Below, one piece after another: positions 1-5,960 of a stretch of 5,960 bases of DNA (position 1 is the stretch's first letter; the number at the start of each line of letters is the position of its first letter). Where the stretch lies: contig JBJOLU010000050.1 of the NCBI GenBank assembly GCA_046052705.1, forward strand, positions 1-5,960, read 5' to 3'. Below the pieces are notes generated by a model. That model was not told the DNA's origin and made no database searches. It was given only the letters and a program-made list of their open reading frames with translations. Position numbers and translations under genes: made by a program. The stretch is from JBBATK01 sp046052705. Lineage in GTDB: Bacteria > Bacteroidota > Ignavibacteria > Kapaibacteriales > NICIL-2.

Positions 1-1174
1 GGCTTTGCGCAGACTCCGTCGTCTGAATATCCGCAGGGCCGGCAACGGCACTTGTGTACGCGCTACTATCAACCACAGAGTTTTGATCCTCGTGGTGGAT
101 GGTGGTTGGCTTGGCAGAAGATAGATGCTCGTGCGGCTCTCTTGTTTCTACTTTATTATCTCCTCTAGTTTCCACTCTCGCAGCCATAGGAATGGCATCC
201 ATGGCCGGTGCACTAGATGTGCGAATCGGAGCTTCGGTACTTGGCTCGCGCAGTGGTTGCATGCTGATGAACTCCGATGCTCGCACATCGGATGCAGGAA
301 CATCAAAGGTGCGAATATCCGCAGGGCGTTCAGGCGGTGCTGCTACCTTCGCCGAAGCCTTAGGCGTTTCCGCGTAGGGCTCGTTGTCCACTTCGGCAAG
401 AACTTCATCCACTACCGTGAGGAACATATCTTTGGTGATGTAGCGAATACCTTGCTGATACAGCATGTGCTCTAGCTTCTGAGCAATCACGTAAACTTCC
501 TTGTCATCAAGAAAAATGATGACGGCCTCGATAGGAATTCCGCGAACCACGGATTCACCGGCATCCGGCGGGAAGCAATACCCAATGGGAGAAATCAGAT
601 TCACAAACTCCGAGGGCGACATATCCAGGATAGCGTCGTCGTCGATTTTCTTTATCAGTCGTTCGAACTCCAGCACCGAGATAATATCCATGCTGTCGTA
701 GCGCAGTCCGCGTTGTACCAGCCAACGATTGAAGCCTTCGTGCAGATACTGATAATCTGCGAAGTACCGCATGCGCAGATAAATCTCGTAGATGGGCTTC
801 GTGGGCTCGCCGCGATATACGAACCACTTTAGTGTGGTACGAGGACGTACACGATAATTCAACACTCCTTTTACCGCAGCATCCGCAATGCTCAAGAGCT
901 CCTCGCGATCGAAGCGCGCGTTCTTGTGGTATTGAATATCAAGGTTGCGAAGAATGGCCGCTGTCTCGGGGTCGTCGGGGTTTACATGCGGGTTTGCCTT
1001 ACGAACTGTTTGCTGCTCGTATAGCCACCACGCGAACTCCGCTTCGAAGTATTGCTTGTAGGCATAATCAACATTTGCCTGAGCAACAATATCGCGAAGA
1101 TAGGTGCCGGGCTGATAGCCGTTAACGGCCTCAACCAACCGAAGTTTACTTCGCTCAATGTCCGATTCGAACAT
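1..1174 (-). CDS. Unrecognised cytoplasmic protein with a disordered repetitive tail (3' end outside the window)
   Basis: One open frame runs from ATG at 1174-1172 to the left edge, giving at least 391 codons without a stop; the C-terminus lies outside the window. I do not recognise the family. The ATG is the first plausible start after an in-frame stop at 1214-1216, and AGAGG lies about 10 nt upstream as a fair Shine-Dalgarno. Residues 1-263 look folded and soluble, with no signal peptide or membrane segment. They are rich in Tyr, Phe and Trp (for example the run YAYKQYFEAEFAWWLYEQQ near residues 36-54) and in alternating acidic and basic helices, and end in a hydrophobic stretch with IPIEAVIIFLDDKEVYVIA at about 211-229. 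From about residue 264 the composition shifts to Pro, Ala, Ser, Thr and Glu and looks disordered. Short motifs recur there: PADIRT (284-289), EAPIRT (314-319), PADIQT (380-385) and VETR twice (334-337, 342-345). It lies 139 bases downstream of radA on the same strand, but that does not fix a function. That it is a real gene is fairly certain; its role is unknown. Confidence 0.85.
   Translation of the reverse strand, partial: MFESDIERSKLRLVEAVNGYQPGTYLRDIVAQANVDYAYKQYFEAEFAWWLYEQQTVRKANPHVNPDDPETAAILRNLDIQYHKNARFDREELLSIADAAVKGVLNYRVRPRTTLKWFVYRGEPTKPIYEIYLRMRYFADYQYLHEGFNRWLVQRGLRYDSMDIISVLEFERLIKKIDDDAILDMSPSEFVNLISPIGYCFPPDAGESVVRGIPIEAVIIFLDDKEVYVIAQKLEHMLYQQGIRYITKDMFLTVVDEVLAEVDNEPYAETPKASAKVAAPPERPADIRTFDVPASDVRASEFISMQPLREPSTEAPIRTSSAPAMDAIPMAARVETRGDNKVETREPHEHLSSAKPTTIHHEDQNSVVDSSAYTSAVAGPADIQTTESAQS
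20..327 (-). repeat. Degenerate in-frame repeats in the tail of the unknown protein
   Basis: The 15-base word GAATATCCGCAGGGC (plus strand) occurs exactly at 25-39 and again at 313-327, 288 bases (96 codons) apart and in the same reading frame. On the minus strand both copies encode the Pro-Ala-Asp-Ile core of PADIQT and PADIRT. A third, diverged copy at about 218-235 encodes EAPIRT, and a VETR pair is encoded between about 140 and 175. The spacing is irregular, so these look like scattered short linear motifs rather than a tandem array. Their function is not known. Confidence 0.55.
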
Positions 1175-1313
1175 GTCCCGCGGGCCTCTGGTGACGTAAT
1201 AGTATGAACGCCGCTAAGATACGAAATAGGCACCAACAGGGCAGTCATTGCGCATGGAGAGGAAGCTGTCCGCAACAGCAACGTTCCTGTACTTTCTCGA
1301 GCCGGTGGGCGTG
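1175..1313 (-). other. Intergenic gap between radA and the unknown gene
   Basis: This 139-base gap has no convincing small gene. In the minus-strand sense it holds a bulged inverted repeat (1260-1288), a TACTAT that faintly resembles a -10 element near 1203-1208 but has no matching -35, an AGAGG Shine-Dalgarno, and the 8-base palindrome CCCGCGGG (1177-1184) just before the start codon. Nothing decides whether the downstream gene has its own promoter or reads on from radA. Confidence 0.5.
1260..1288 (-). other. Imperfect hairpin 3' of radA
   Basis: AGGAA (1260-1264) pairs with TTCCT (1284-1288) and GCTG (1265-1268) pairs with CAGC (1276-1279). This gives nine base pairs around a 7-base loop, with an unpaired AACG bulge (1280-1283). 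It begins about 26 bases after the radA stop. No T-tract follows it on the minus strand, so it is not a standard intrinsic terminator. It could be a weak 3'-end or processing structure, or chance. Confidence 0.25.
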
Positions 1314-2666
1314 CTATGAACCGAAAGCAGCTAGCAGGGCAGCAGAGATTTTCTCCACGGGATGCAGCTGCAGGGAGAACGAACGGCCAAGTTTATCGGC
1401 ATTGGTAGCGGGAATCATCGCATGTTTAAAGCCCAGCTTGTCGGCTTCGGCCAGGCGCTGCTCTATGGCGGTAACATTACGAACCTCGCCGGTAAGGCCC
1501 AGCTCACCGATAAACACCGTACGCGGTGCAATTGGATGATCGCGCAGGGAGCTTACCAGGGCAACCGCCACGCTAAGGTCCACCGCCGGATCGTTGAGCA
1601 CTATACCGCCGGCAACGTTTACGAATACATCGTTGTGGGCAAAGCGCAGACCCATGCGTTTCTCGAGGATGGCAAGAATCATCTGAAGGCGTTTATACTC
1701 GAAGCCCGTAGACGTACGCTGCGGTACGTTGTAGCTTGTGGGAGTAACGAGCGCCTGAACCTCCACCAGTAGTGGGCGCGTACCCTCGATGCTGGTACAT
1801 ACCGCCACGCCCGATTCCTCTTGCGAGCGCTGCGTAAGAAAGATCTCGCTGGGGTTTGGAACCTCTTGCAAACCCTGTTCATTCATTTCGAATATGCCAA
1901 GCTCGTGTGTGGAGCCGTAGCGATTTTTCAACGCTCGCAGAATGCGATACGAGTAAATGCCTTCGCCTTCGAACTGCAACACCGTGTCTACGGTGTGCTC
2001 CAGCACTTTGGGTCCGGCAATCAATCCTTCTTTGTTCACATGCCCCACAATGAAAATCGGCTTGTGCGTTTTCTTTGCCACTTCCATTAAGCGCATGCTG
2101 CATTCACGCACCTGCGACACCGATCCGGGAGCGCTGTCGATCTCCGGCGACTGCATGGTTTGAATAGAGTCTACAATGGCCAGGCCGCATTCGCTCTCGC
2201 GAATGGCATTGCACACAGTGGTGATATCGGTCTCTGCAAGCAGCAGCAAATCGTCCGAGATGTTTCGCATGCGCGCGGCTCTGCTTTTAATCTGCTGCAA
2301 CGATTCCTCGCCTGTTACGTAGAGCGGTTTGTAGCGCTGCGTGTGCGCGCAGAGCTGCAGCATCAAGGTAGATTTTCCAATACCCGGATCGCCACCCACC
2401 AGAATGAGCGAGCCGCGGGTGATTCCGCCGCCAAGGATGCGGTCCAGCTCACCGATGCCGGTGGTGAACTTATCGGTGGCTTCCATCGACACATTGCCCA
2501 AGGTAGAAAGCGAGGCCACTGCTTTGCCCGCAGCGCCACCGCGTTTCTCCGAGCGCACAACTTCCTCCACCAGCGTGCCCCATGCACCGCACGAGGGACA
2601 CTTACCGGTCCACTTATATTCCTGGTGTCCGCAATTCTGGCATACATGGACGTTGCGAGTTTTCAT
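1314..2666 (-). CDS. radA: DNA repair protein RadA (Sms), recombination branch-migration ATPase
   Basis: Complete protein of 450 residues, the usual length for RadA, a cytoplasmic RecA-related ATPase that extends heteroduplex and processes branched intermediates in homologous recombination. The N-terminal zinc finger has Cys9, Cys12, Cys23 and Cys26, followed by the typical GAWG. The ATPase core shows Walker A GGDPGIGKST (91-100), the TGEES segment (118-122) and Walker B LAIVDSIQT (162-170), then GSVSQVRE (181-188). The RadA-specific motif reads KNRYG (247-251) instead of KNRFG. Residues from about 290 form the Lon-like domain, with VNVAGGIVLNDPAVDLSVAVA (349-369) and GELGLTGEVR (387-396). 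The chosen start is ATG at 2666-2664, directly before the zinc finger. An in-frame TTG at 2771 would add 35 hydrophobic residues encoded by a low-complexity leader and is rejected. No clear Shine-Dalgarno precedes the ATG. It lies 118 bases downstream of the TolC-family gene. Identification is very secure. Confidence 0.97.
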   Translation of the reverse strand: MKTRNVHVCQNCGHQEYKWTGKCPSCGAWGTLVEEVVRSEKRGGAAGKAVASLSTLGNVSMEATDKFTTGIGELDRILGGGITRGSLILVGGDPGIGKSTLMLQLCAHTQRYKPLYVTGEESLQQIKSRAARMRNISDDLLLLAETDITTVCNAIRESECGLAIVDSIQTMQSPEIDSAPGSVSQVRECSMRLMEVAKKTHKPIFIVGHVNKEGLIAGPKVLEHTVDTVLQFEGEGIYSYRILRALKNRYGSTHELGIFEMNEQGLQEVPNPSEIFLTQRSQEESGVAVCTSIEGTRPLLVEVQALVTPTSYNVPQRTSTGFEYKRLQMILAILEKRMGLRFAHNDVFVNVAGGIVLNDPAVDLSVAVALVSSLRDHPIAPRTVFIGELGLTGEVRNVTAIEQRLAEADKLGFKHAMIPATNADKLGRSFSLQLHPVEKISAALLAAFGS

Positions 2667-2784
2667 GGCAGTGAAGAAAGTAACGGTATCGAAATAGAGA
2701 AAGAAGTTGAGATCGAAAAAGGGAGATAGAAACAGAAACAGTAACAGATACAGATACAACAGCAGAAACAACCGCCGGCAATGC
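2667..2784 (-). promoter_or_regulatory. Pyrimidine-rich radA leader
   Basis: The 118 bases between the TolC-family stop codon (TAA, 2787-2785) and the radA ATG are strongly strand-asymmetric. By hand count 81 of the 105 bases in 2667-2771 are purines on the plus strand, so the radA-sense strand is pyrimidine-rich right up to the start codon. No AGGAGG-like sequence precedes the ATG, no convincing -35/-10 pair was found, and no hairpin with a T-tract closes the TolC-family gene. radA may therefore be read from the efflux transcript, from a promoter I cannot recognise, or both. A pyrimidine-rich leader without Shine-Dalgarno could be bound by ribosomal protein S1; that is inference only. Confidence 0.45.
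2728..2769. repeat. Period-6 tract of seven AGNNAC-like units
   Basis: Reading the plus strand in steps of six from 2728, six of seven consecutive units fit AGNNAC. AGAAAC appears three times (2728, 2734, 2764), AGTAAC once (2740) and AGATAC twice (2746, 2752). The unit at 2758 is degenerate (AACAGC). The tract stops 15 bases before the TolC-family stop codon and lies entirely in the radA leader. Adjacent identical units suggest growth by replication slippage. A six-base unit changes length without changing frame. Confidence 0.7.
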
Positions 2785-4131
2785 TTACTCGCCGCCGCTC
2801 AACGTTCCCGCCAACATGCGCAGCCGCAGCTCGGCCACTTTTGCGCGAACAGCAGCTTGAAGCAATTGCAACGATCTCTGCAGTACCTCGAGCTGAATTG
2901 CTCGAATCTCCGTGCTCGTGATATCGCTGCGGCGGAATCGCTCCAGCGCTATGGTGCTGTTCTCGGTAGCCAAGTCCATGCTCTCGCGCAGCATGGGCAG
3001 CATCGTGCATGCGGCTCGATACTCTTCCGCGGTGCCCTCGAACTCCGCTACCACACTGCGTTTCACGTTCTCGGCTATGTGTTGTTGTTGTTGAATCTGT
3101 ACTTCTTTGATTTCCATCTCTGTTTCCGTGCGCCATCCATTGAGCAGAGGCACGCTAAGATTGGCGCCCACATTAAAGCCGTTGTTCTCGTTGAACAAGG
3201 CAAAGCCCGCGCTGTTCTGCGAGCGGTTGAATACATATCCTGCCTGAAGCTCAAGGCCTGGATATCCTGCCGACGCTGCCTCGCGCTTGGCTGCCTGCGA
3301 GATACGAATGTTACTCAACGCCTGAAGCACCGACTCGTTGGCCGTGGCAAGCGCCGCTCGCAGTGCCGCAAGATTGATTGTGGAATCTACCTGCACAGTA
3401 TCGGCACAGCGCACAGAGCCGCTGCTGTCTTGGCCCATGCACCGGAGCAATGATATCTCTGTTTGTCTGCGCTGTGCGCGCAGGGACACCAGAGAGGCCA
3501 ACGCTTCGTTTACATCGATACGCGCTTGCAGCACATCACTTCTGGACGACAATCCCGAGCTCAAGCGAACATCGGCAATGCGTTTACGCTCTTCCACCAT
3601 TTGAAGCATGCGTTCGGTTACCCGCAGCTGCTCATCGGTTTGCACCAGCGCATAGTAGGTGCTCATTGTTGTAAGGATAGTAGCCGACACTTGTTGACGC
3701 AAGGCAGACTCGCCGCGTTCACGTATTTGTGCCAGGCGCTCTTTGGTGGCGAACATCTTCATGCCATCGAACACTCGCCACTGCATGTGGGCGAATGCCT
3801 GAGTGGATGTTTGTTCCACACCACGTTGACGCGCCGTCGTTCCGCTGGAAAATTTCTGATCGATTGCCACCCGCGCAGTATTTACCGAGGCCCCGGCGGT
3901 AGCGGAAGGATACGCGCCGGCAGTGGCCCACGAATCTCCGCGCCGCGCTGCTTCAGCTTCGTCGGCCGCAATGATGATATCGTAATTCTTCTGTACCGCT
4001 CTGCGAACTGCATCGTTCACACGCAAAAGTTCCTGCGCGCACGTTGGTACAACAGCACAGCATGCCAGCACGCAGATCGCCACGAGGTTCGAGCAATGAA
4101 CGGAGTAACGTATTGAGTAATGCTTGCTCAT
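2785..4131 (-). CDS. TolC-family outer membrane efflux channel
   Basis: Protein of 448 residues, normal for an outer membrane factor that forms the trimeric barrel and periplasmic tunnel of a tripartite exporter. Residues 1-32 look like a Sec signal peptide: Lys and Arg early, a hydrophobic core LVAICVLACCAVV (16-28), and probable cleavage after Ala32 in PTCA|QELL. No proper lipobox is seen. Two outer-membrane-efflux repeats follow, about 38-240 and 255-440, each with long helical stretches. Family marks include the Pro turn AGAYPSATAGASVN (71-84), SGLSSRSDVLQARIDVNEA (192-210) and VGANLSVPLLNGW (321-333). Four CAA codons in a row (3082-3093) encode Gln347-350. Cys231 and Cys242 flank the linker between the repeats. 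The ATG overlaps the pump's TGA by four bases, and GAGGTGAGGG just upstream is a strong Shine-Dalgarno, which fixes the start and implies coupled translation. It is the likely exit duct for the adjacent RND pump. The substrate cannot be read from the sequence. Confidence 0.93.
   Translation of the reverse strand: MSKHYSIRYSVHCSNLVAICVLACCAVVPTCAQELLRVNDAVRRAVQKNYDIIIAADEAEAARRGDSWATAGAYPSATAGASVNTARVAIDQKFSSGTTARQRGVEQTSTQAFAHMQWRVFDGMKMFATKERLAQIRERGESALRQQVSATILTTMSTYYALVQTDEQLRVTERMLQMVEERKRIADVRLSSGLSSRSDVLQARIDVNEALASLVSLRAQRRQTEISLLRCMGQDSSGSVRCADTVQVDSTINLAALRAALATANESVLQALSNIRISQAAKREAASAGYPGLELQAGYVFNRSQNSAGFALFNENNGFNVGANLSVPLLNGWRTETEMEIKEVQIQQQQHIAENVKRSVVAEFEGTAEEYRAACTMLPMLRESMDLATENSTIALERFRRSDITSTEIRAIQLEVLQRSLQLLQAAVRAKVAELRLRMLAGTLSGGE
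4128..4131 (-). other. ATGA overlap coupling pump and channel genes
   Basis: The pump's TGA (4130-4128) and the channel gene's ATG (4131-4129) share bases in the order ATGA. A Shine-Dalgarno GAGGTGAGGG ends only about one base before this ATG's immediate spacer, inside the pump's last codons. This is the typical layout for translational coupling and for production of both proteins from one mRNA. Confidence 0.9.
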
Positions 4132-5960
4132 GCCCTCACCTCTGTTTCATTGGCCGGTGGCACAGAGCCGTTTACTGCGGTGTGTCGTTGCCCGCTCATC
4201 AAAAGATACATTGTTGGAATAACAAGCAGAGTAAGAAGCAAGGAGAAGCTTAAACCACCCACCACCACAATACCAAGGGGCACGCGGCTTTGGGCGCCGG
4301 CTCCCAGCGCAAGAGCAATGGGCAAGGCACCAAGTATCATGGCGGAACTGGTCATGAGTATAGGTCGCAGACGCGCCGTTGCGGCATCCGTTACAGCTTC
4401 ACGAATAGACAATCCGCGCTCGCGTTGCTGATTGGCAAACTCTACGATAAGAATTCCGTTCTTCGTTACAAGGCCAATGAGCATGATGATTCCTATCTCC
4501 GAAAAAATATTCAGCGTGTGCCCAAAGGCAAAGAGCGACACCACTGCTCCGGCAAGGGCTAGCGGCACAGTGATCATAATGATCAAGGGATCGCGGAAGC
4601 TCTCGAATTGCGCAGCAAGTACCAAATAGATAAGCACCAAGGCAAGCGCAAACGCAAACCAAATGTTCGAGCCGCTCTCGGCAAAGTCTCTGGAAGTACC
4701 GCTGAGCGCGGTTACAAAGGAATCGTCGAGTACGCGTTTGGCGATTGCTTCCATTTCCGCCACACCATCGCCCACAGTTTTGCCGGGCGCAAGGCCCGCG
4801 CTGATGGTAGCAGACTTGTAACGATTGAAATGATAGATCTGCGGCGGGTTGCCGGCATCGTCCATGGTGATAAGATTCTCAAGACGAATCAGTTCGCCTC
4901 GGTTGTTTCGAACACTCAAGCTCTGTAGATCGGAGGGCTGCAAACGATGTGCACGCTCTACCTGGCCAATCACCTGATACTGCTTGCCATTCATCAAGAA
5001 ATATCCGAAGCGACGTCCGGAGTAGGCCAGCTGTAATGTTTGCGCAACATCAGCCACCGAGACACCCAGGTCTGCGGCTTTAAGGCGATCAACACTGATG
5101 CGCAATTCAGGTTTGGTGAATTTCAAATTCACATCCACACCCTGAAACACCGGGCTCTTCGTGGCTTCGTCCATGAACTTCGGAATAAAGCTGCGCAGTT
5201 TTTCGAAGCTGAGATTTTGCAGAACAAACTGCACCGGCAACTGCGACGCAGAGGCAAAGCCCACGCTGATGGTTTGCTCTTGCACGGGAATAGCCCGAAC
5301 CTCGGGGAAGCCCTTAAGAATACGCTGCATCTTTTGCGCTACCTGCGCCTGCGAATGCGGGCGCTGCGAACGATCGTATAATATGGCATTACACATGCCC
5401 GTGTTCGGTGCGCCGGTTTGCCATTGCGATGCAACGATCTGAAAGGTCATCTTCATATCGTCCGAAAGAGAATCCTGGTATGCTTGTGCGATACGCATGT
5501 TGATGTTCTCCATGGCATCGAAGTCCGTGCCTTCTGCCGATGTCATCATCGCTCGCACGATGCCGCGATCCTCCAGCGGTGCCAGCTCGCTTTGCAGCAG
5601 CGAACCCACGCCCGCAATTGTACCAAAGCATGCTATTACCACAGCAATACTGATCCACGGTTTGCGCAGCGAGCGCACCAAGGTGTTTCTGTATGCATCG
5701 TTCAGCTTTTCAAAGTAGGGTTCGGTGAGTTCGTAAAAGCGTGTGTGACCATGCGAGCTGCGAGCCAATCGTACGTTCAGTACCGGCGTGATGGTAAGAG
5801 ACACAAATGCGGAGATCAGCACGGCGCACGCAAGCACCACACCAAACTCGCGGAAGAGCGCGCCCGTAAAGCCTTGCAAGAACACCACAGGCAGAAACAC
5901 AATGGCCAGTGTGAGCGAGGTGGAAATCACCGCGAAGAAAATTTCTCGTGTGCCTGCCAC
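4128..5960 (-). CDS. RND efflux pump, AcrB/HAE1-like (5' part outside the window)
   Basis: The open frame enters from the right edge and ends with TGA, giving 610 visible residues, about the last 60% of a protein near 1,040 residues. It aligns by eye with AcrB from about TM5 onward. Numbering visible residues, membrane segments fall near 10-30, 38-60, 102-120, 431-450, 458-480, 486-508, 533-553 and 562-588, and 121-430 is the periplasmic porter and docking half. Family marks include SELAPLEDRGIV (124-135), LPVQFVLQN (241-249), DRLKAADLGVSVADV (291-305), the GLVTKNGILIVEF stretch (496-508) and RLRPILMTS (530-538). Lys500 and Arg532 match the AcrB proton-relay Lys940 and Arg971; the TM4 aspartates would lie off the window. 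The wording fits HAE1 (drug/amphiphile export) rather than CusA-type metal pumps. The switch-loop region (about 176-189) lacks the two Phe of AcrB. The first visible codon is GTG, but it is internal, not a start. The downstream TolC-family gene overlaps by four bases; an adaptor gene is expected upstream. The substrate is unknown. Confidence 0.95.
   Translation of the reverse strand: MAGTREIFFAVISTSLTLAIVFLPVVFLQGFTGALFREFGVVLACAVLISAFVSLTITPVLNVRLARSSHGHTRFYELTEPYFEKLNDAYRNTLVRSLRKPWISIAVVIACFGTIAGVGSLLQSELAPLEDRGIVRAMMTSAEGTDFDAMENINMRIAQAYQDSLSDDMKMTFQIVASQWQTGAPNTGMCNAILYDRSQRPHSQAQVAQKMQRILKGFPEVRAIPVQEQTISVGFASASQLPVQFVLQNLSFEKLRSFIPKFMDEATKSPVFQGVDVNLKFTKPELRISVDRLKAADLGVSVADVAQTLQLAYSGRRFGYFLMNGKQYQVIGQVERAHRLQPSDLQSLSVRNNRGELIRLENLITMDDAGNPPQIYHFNRYKSATISAGLAPGKTVGDGVAEMEAIAKRVLDDSFVTALSGTSRDFAESGSNIWFAFALALVLIYLVLAAQFESFRDPLIIMITVPLALAGAVVSLFAFGHTLNIFSEIGIIMLIGLVTKNGILIVEFANQQRERGLSIREAVTDAATARLRPILMTSSAMILGALPIALALGAGAQSRVPLGIVVVGGLSFSLLLTLLVIPTMYLLMSGQRHTAVNGSVPPANETEVRA

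Noticed and set aside
982..1281. 99-codon minus-strand open frame spanning the radA/unknown gap
   Set aside because: It overlaps the better-supported unknown gene in another frame for most of its length and has no recognisable features.
2160..2729. 189-codon plus-strand open frame
   Set aside because: Antisense to radA, whose zinc finger and Walker motifs fix the coding strand.
2728..2769. Possible CRISPR or iteron array
   Set aside because: Units are only six bases with no spacers, and no Cas or replication gene is nearby.
3082..3093. TTG x4 microsatellite
   Set aside because: It is simply four in-frame CAA (Gln) codons in a helical part of the TolC-family protein and too short to suggest phase variation.
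2663..3136. 157-codon minus-strand frame ending in repetitive Cys/Ile/Ser residues
   Set aside because: It is out of frame within the TolC-family gene; the repetitive C-terminus is just the period-6 leader translated in another frame.
2707..3453. 248-codon plus-strand open frame opposite the TolC-family gene and radA leader
   Set aside because: It lies antisense to a secure gene, has no recognisable domain, and its start falls in the purine-rich low-complexity leader.
4035..4062. Lipoprotein signal in the TolC-family protein (several Cys at 20-31)
   Set aside because: None of the cysteines has a standard lipobox before it; a plain Sec signal cleaved after Ala32 fits better.
3463..4116. 217-codon plus-strand open frame
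   Set aside because: Fully antisense to the TolC-family gene; composition of a shadow frame with scattered Cys, His and Arg and no family marks.
5958..5960. GTG at the right edge as a start codon for the pump
   Set aside because: The visible sequence begins mid-protein near TM5 of the RND fold, so the gene continues beyond the edge.

Overview
The window carries four genes, all on the minus strand. Reading 5'->3' along that strand (right to left in coordinates) they are an RND efflux pump gene cut by the right edge, a TolC-family outer membrane channel, the DNA repair protein RadA, and a large protein of unknown family cut by the left edge. No RNA genes, insertion sequences, CRISPR arrays or phage genes are visible. 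The TolC-type channel with an export signal and the HAE1-type RND pump imply a Gram-negative (double-membrane) bacterium. The RadA wording loosely resembles the Bacteroidota/Chlorobi side of the tree, but that lineage call is a low-confidence impression.

Right part (2785-5960): the RND transporter keeps roughly its C-terminal 60%: the periplasmic porter/docking half and the last transmembrane segments. Its TGA overlaps the ATG of the TolC-family gene (ATGA, 4128-4131), and a strong Shine-Dalgarno lies inside the pump's 3' end, so the two are translationally coupled parts of one tripartite efflux system. The periplasmic adaptor is not in the window and probably lies beyond the right edge.

Middle (1314-2784): radA is complete and has its zinc finger, RecA-like ATPase core and Lon-like C-terminal domain. 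Its motif KNRFG reads KNRYG. The 118-base gap between the channel gene and radA is strikingly purine-rich on the plus strand (pyrimidine-rich in the mRNA sense) and contains a seven-unit, period-6 tract. This leader stays open in frame with radA, so automatic start calling could add a false hydrophobic N-terminus.

Left part (1-1313): after a 139-base gap with one imperfect hairpin comes an unrecognised protein of at least 391 residues. It has a compact, aromatic-rich N-terminal part (about 263 residues) and a long, probably disordered Pro/Ala/Ser/Thr/Glu tail with short recurring motifs, which runs off the edge. This gene is the most likely place for undescribed biology. Most of the window is otherwise ordinary housekeeping and efflux content.
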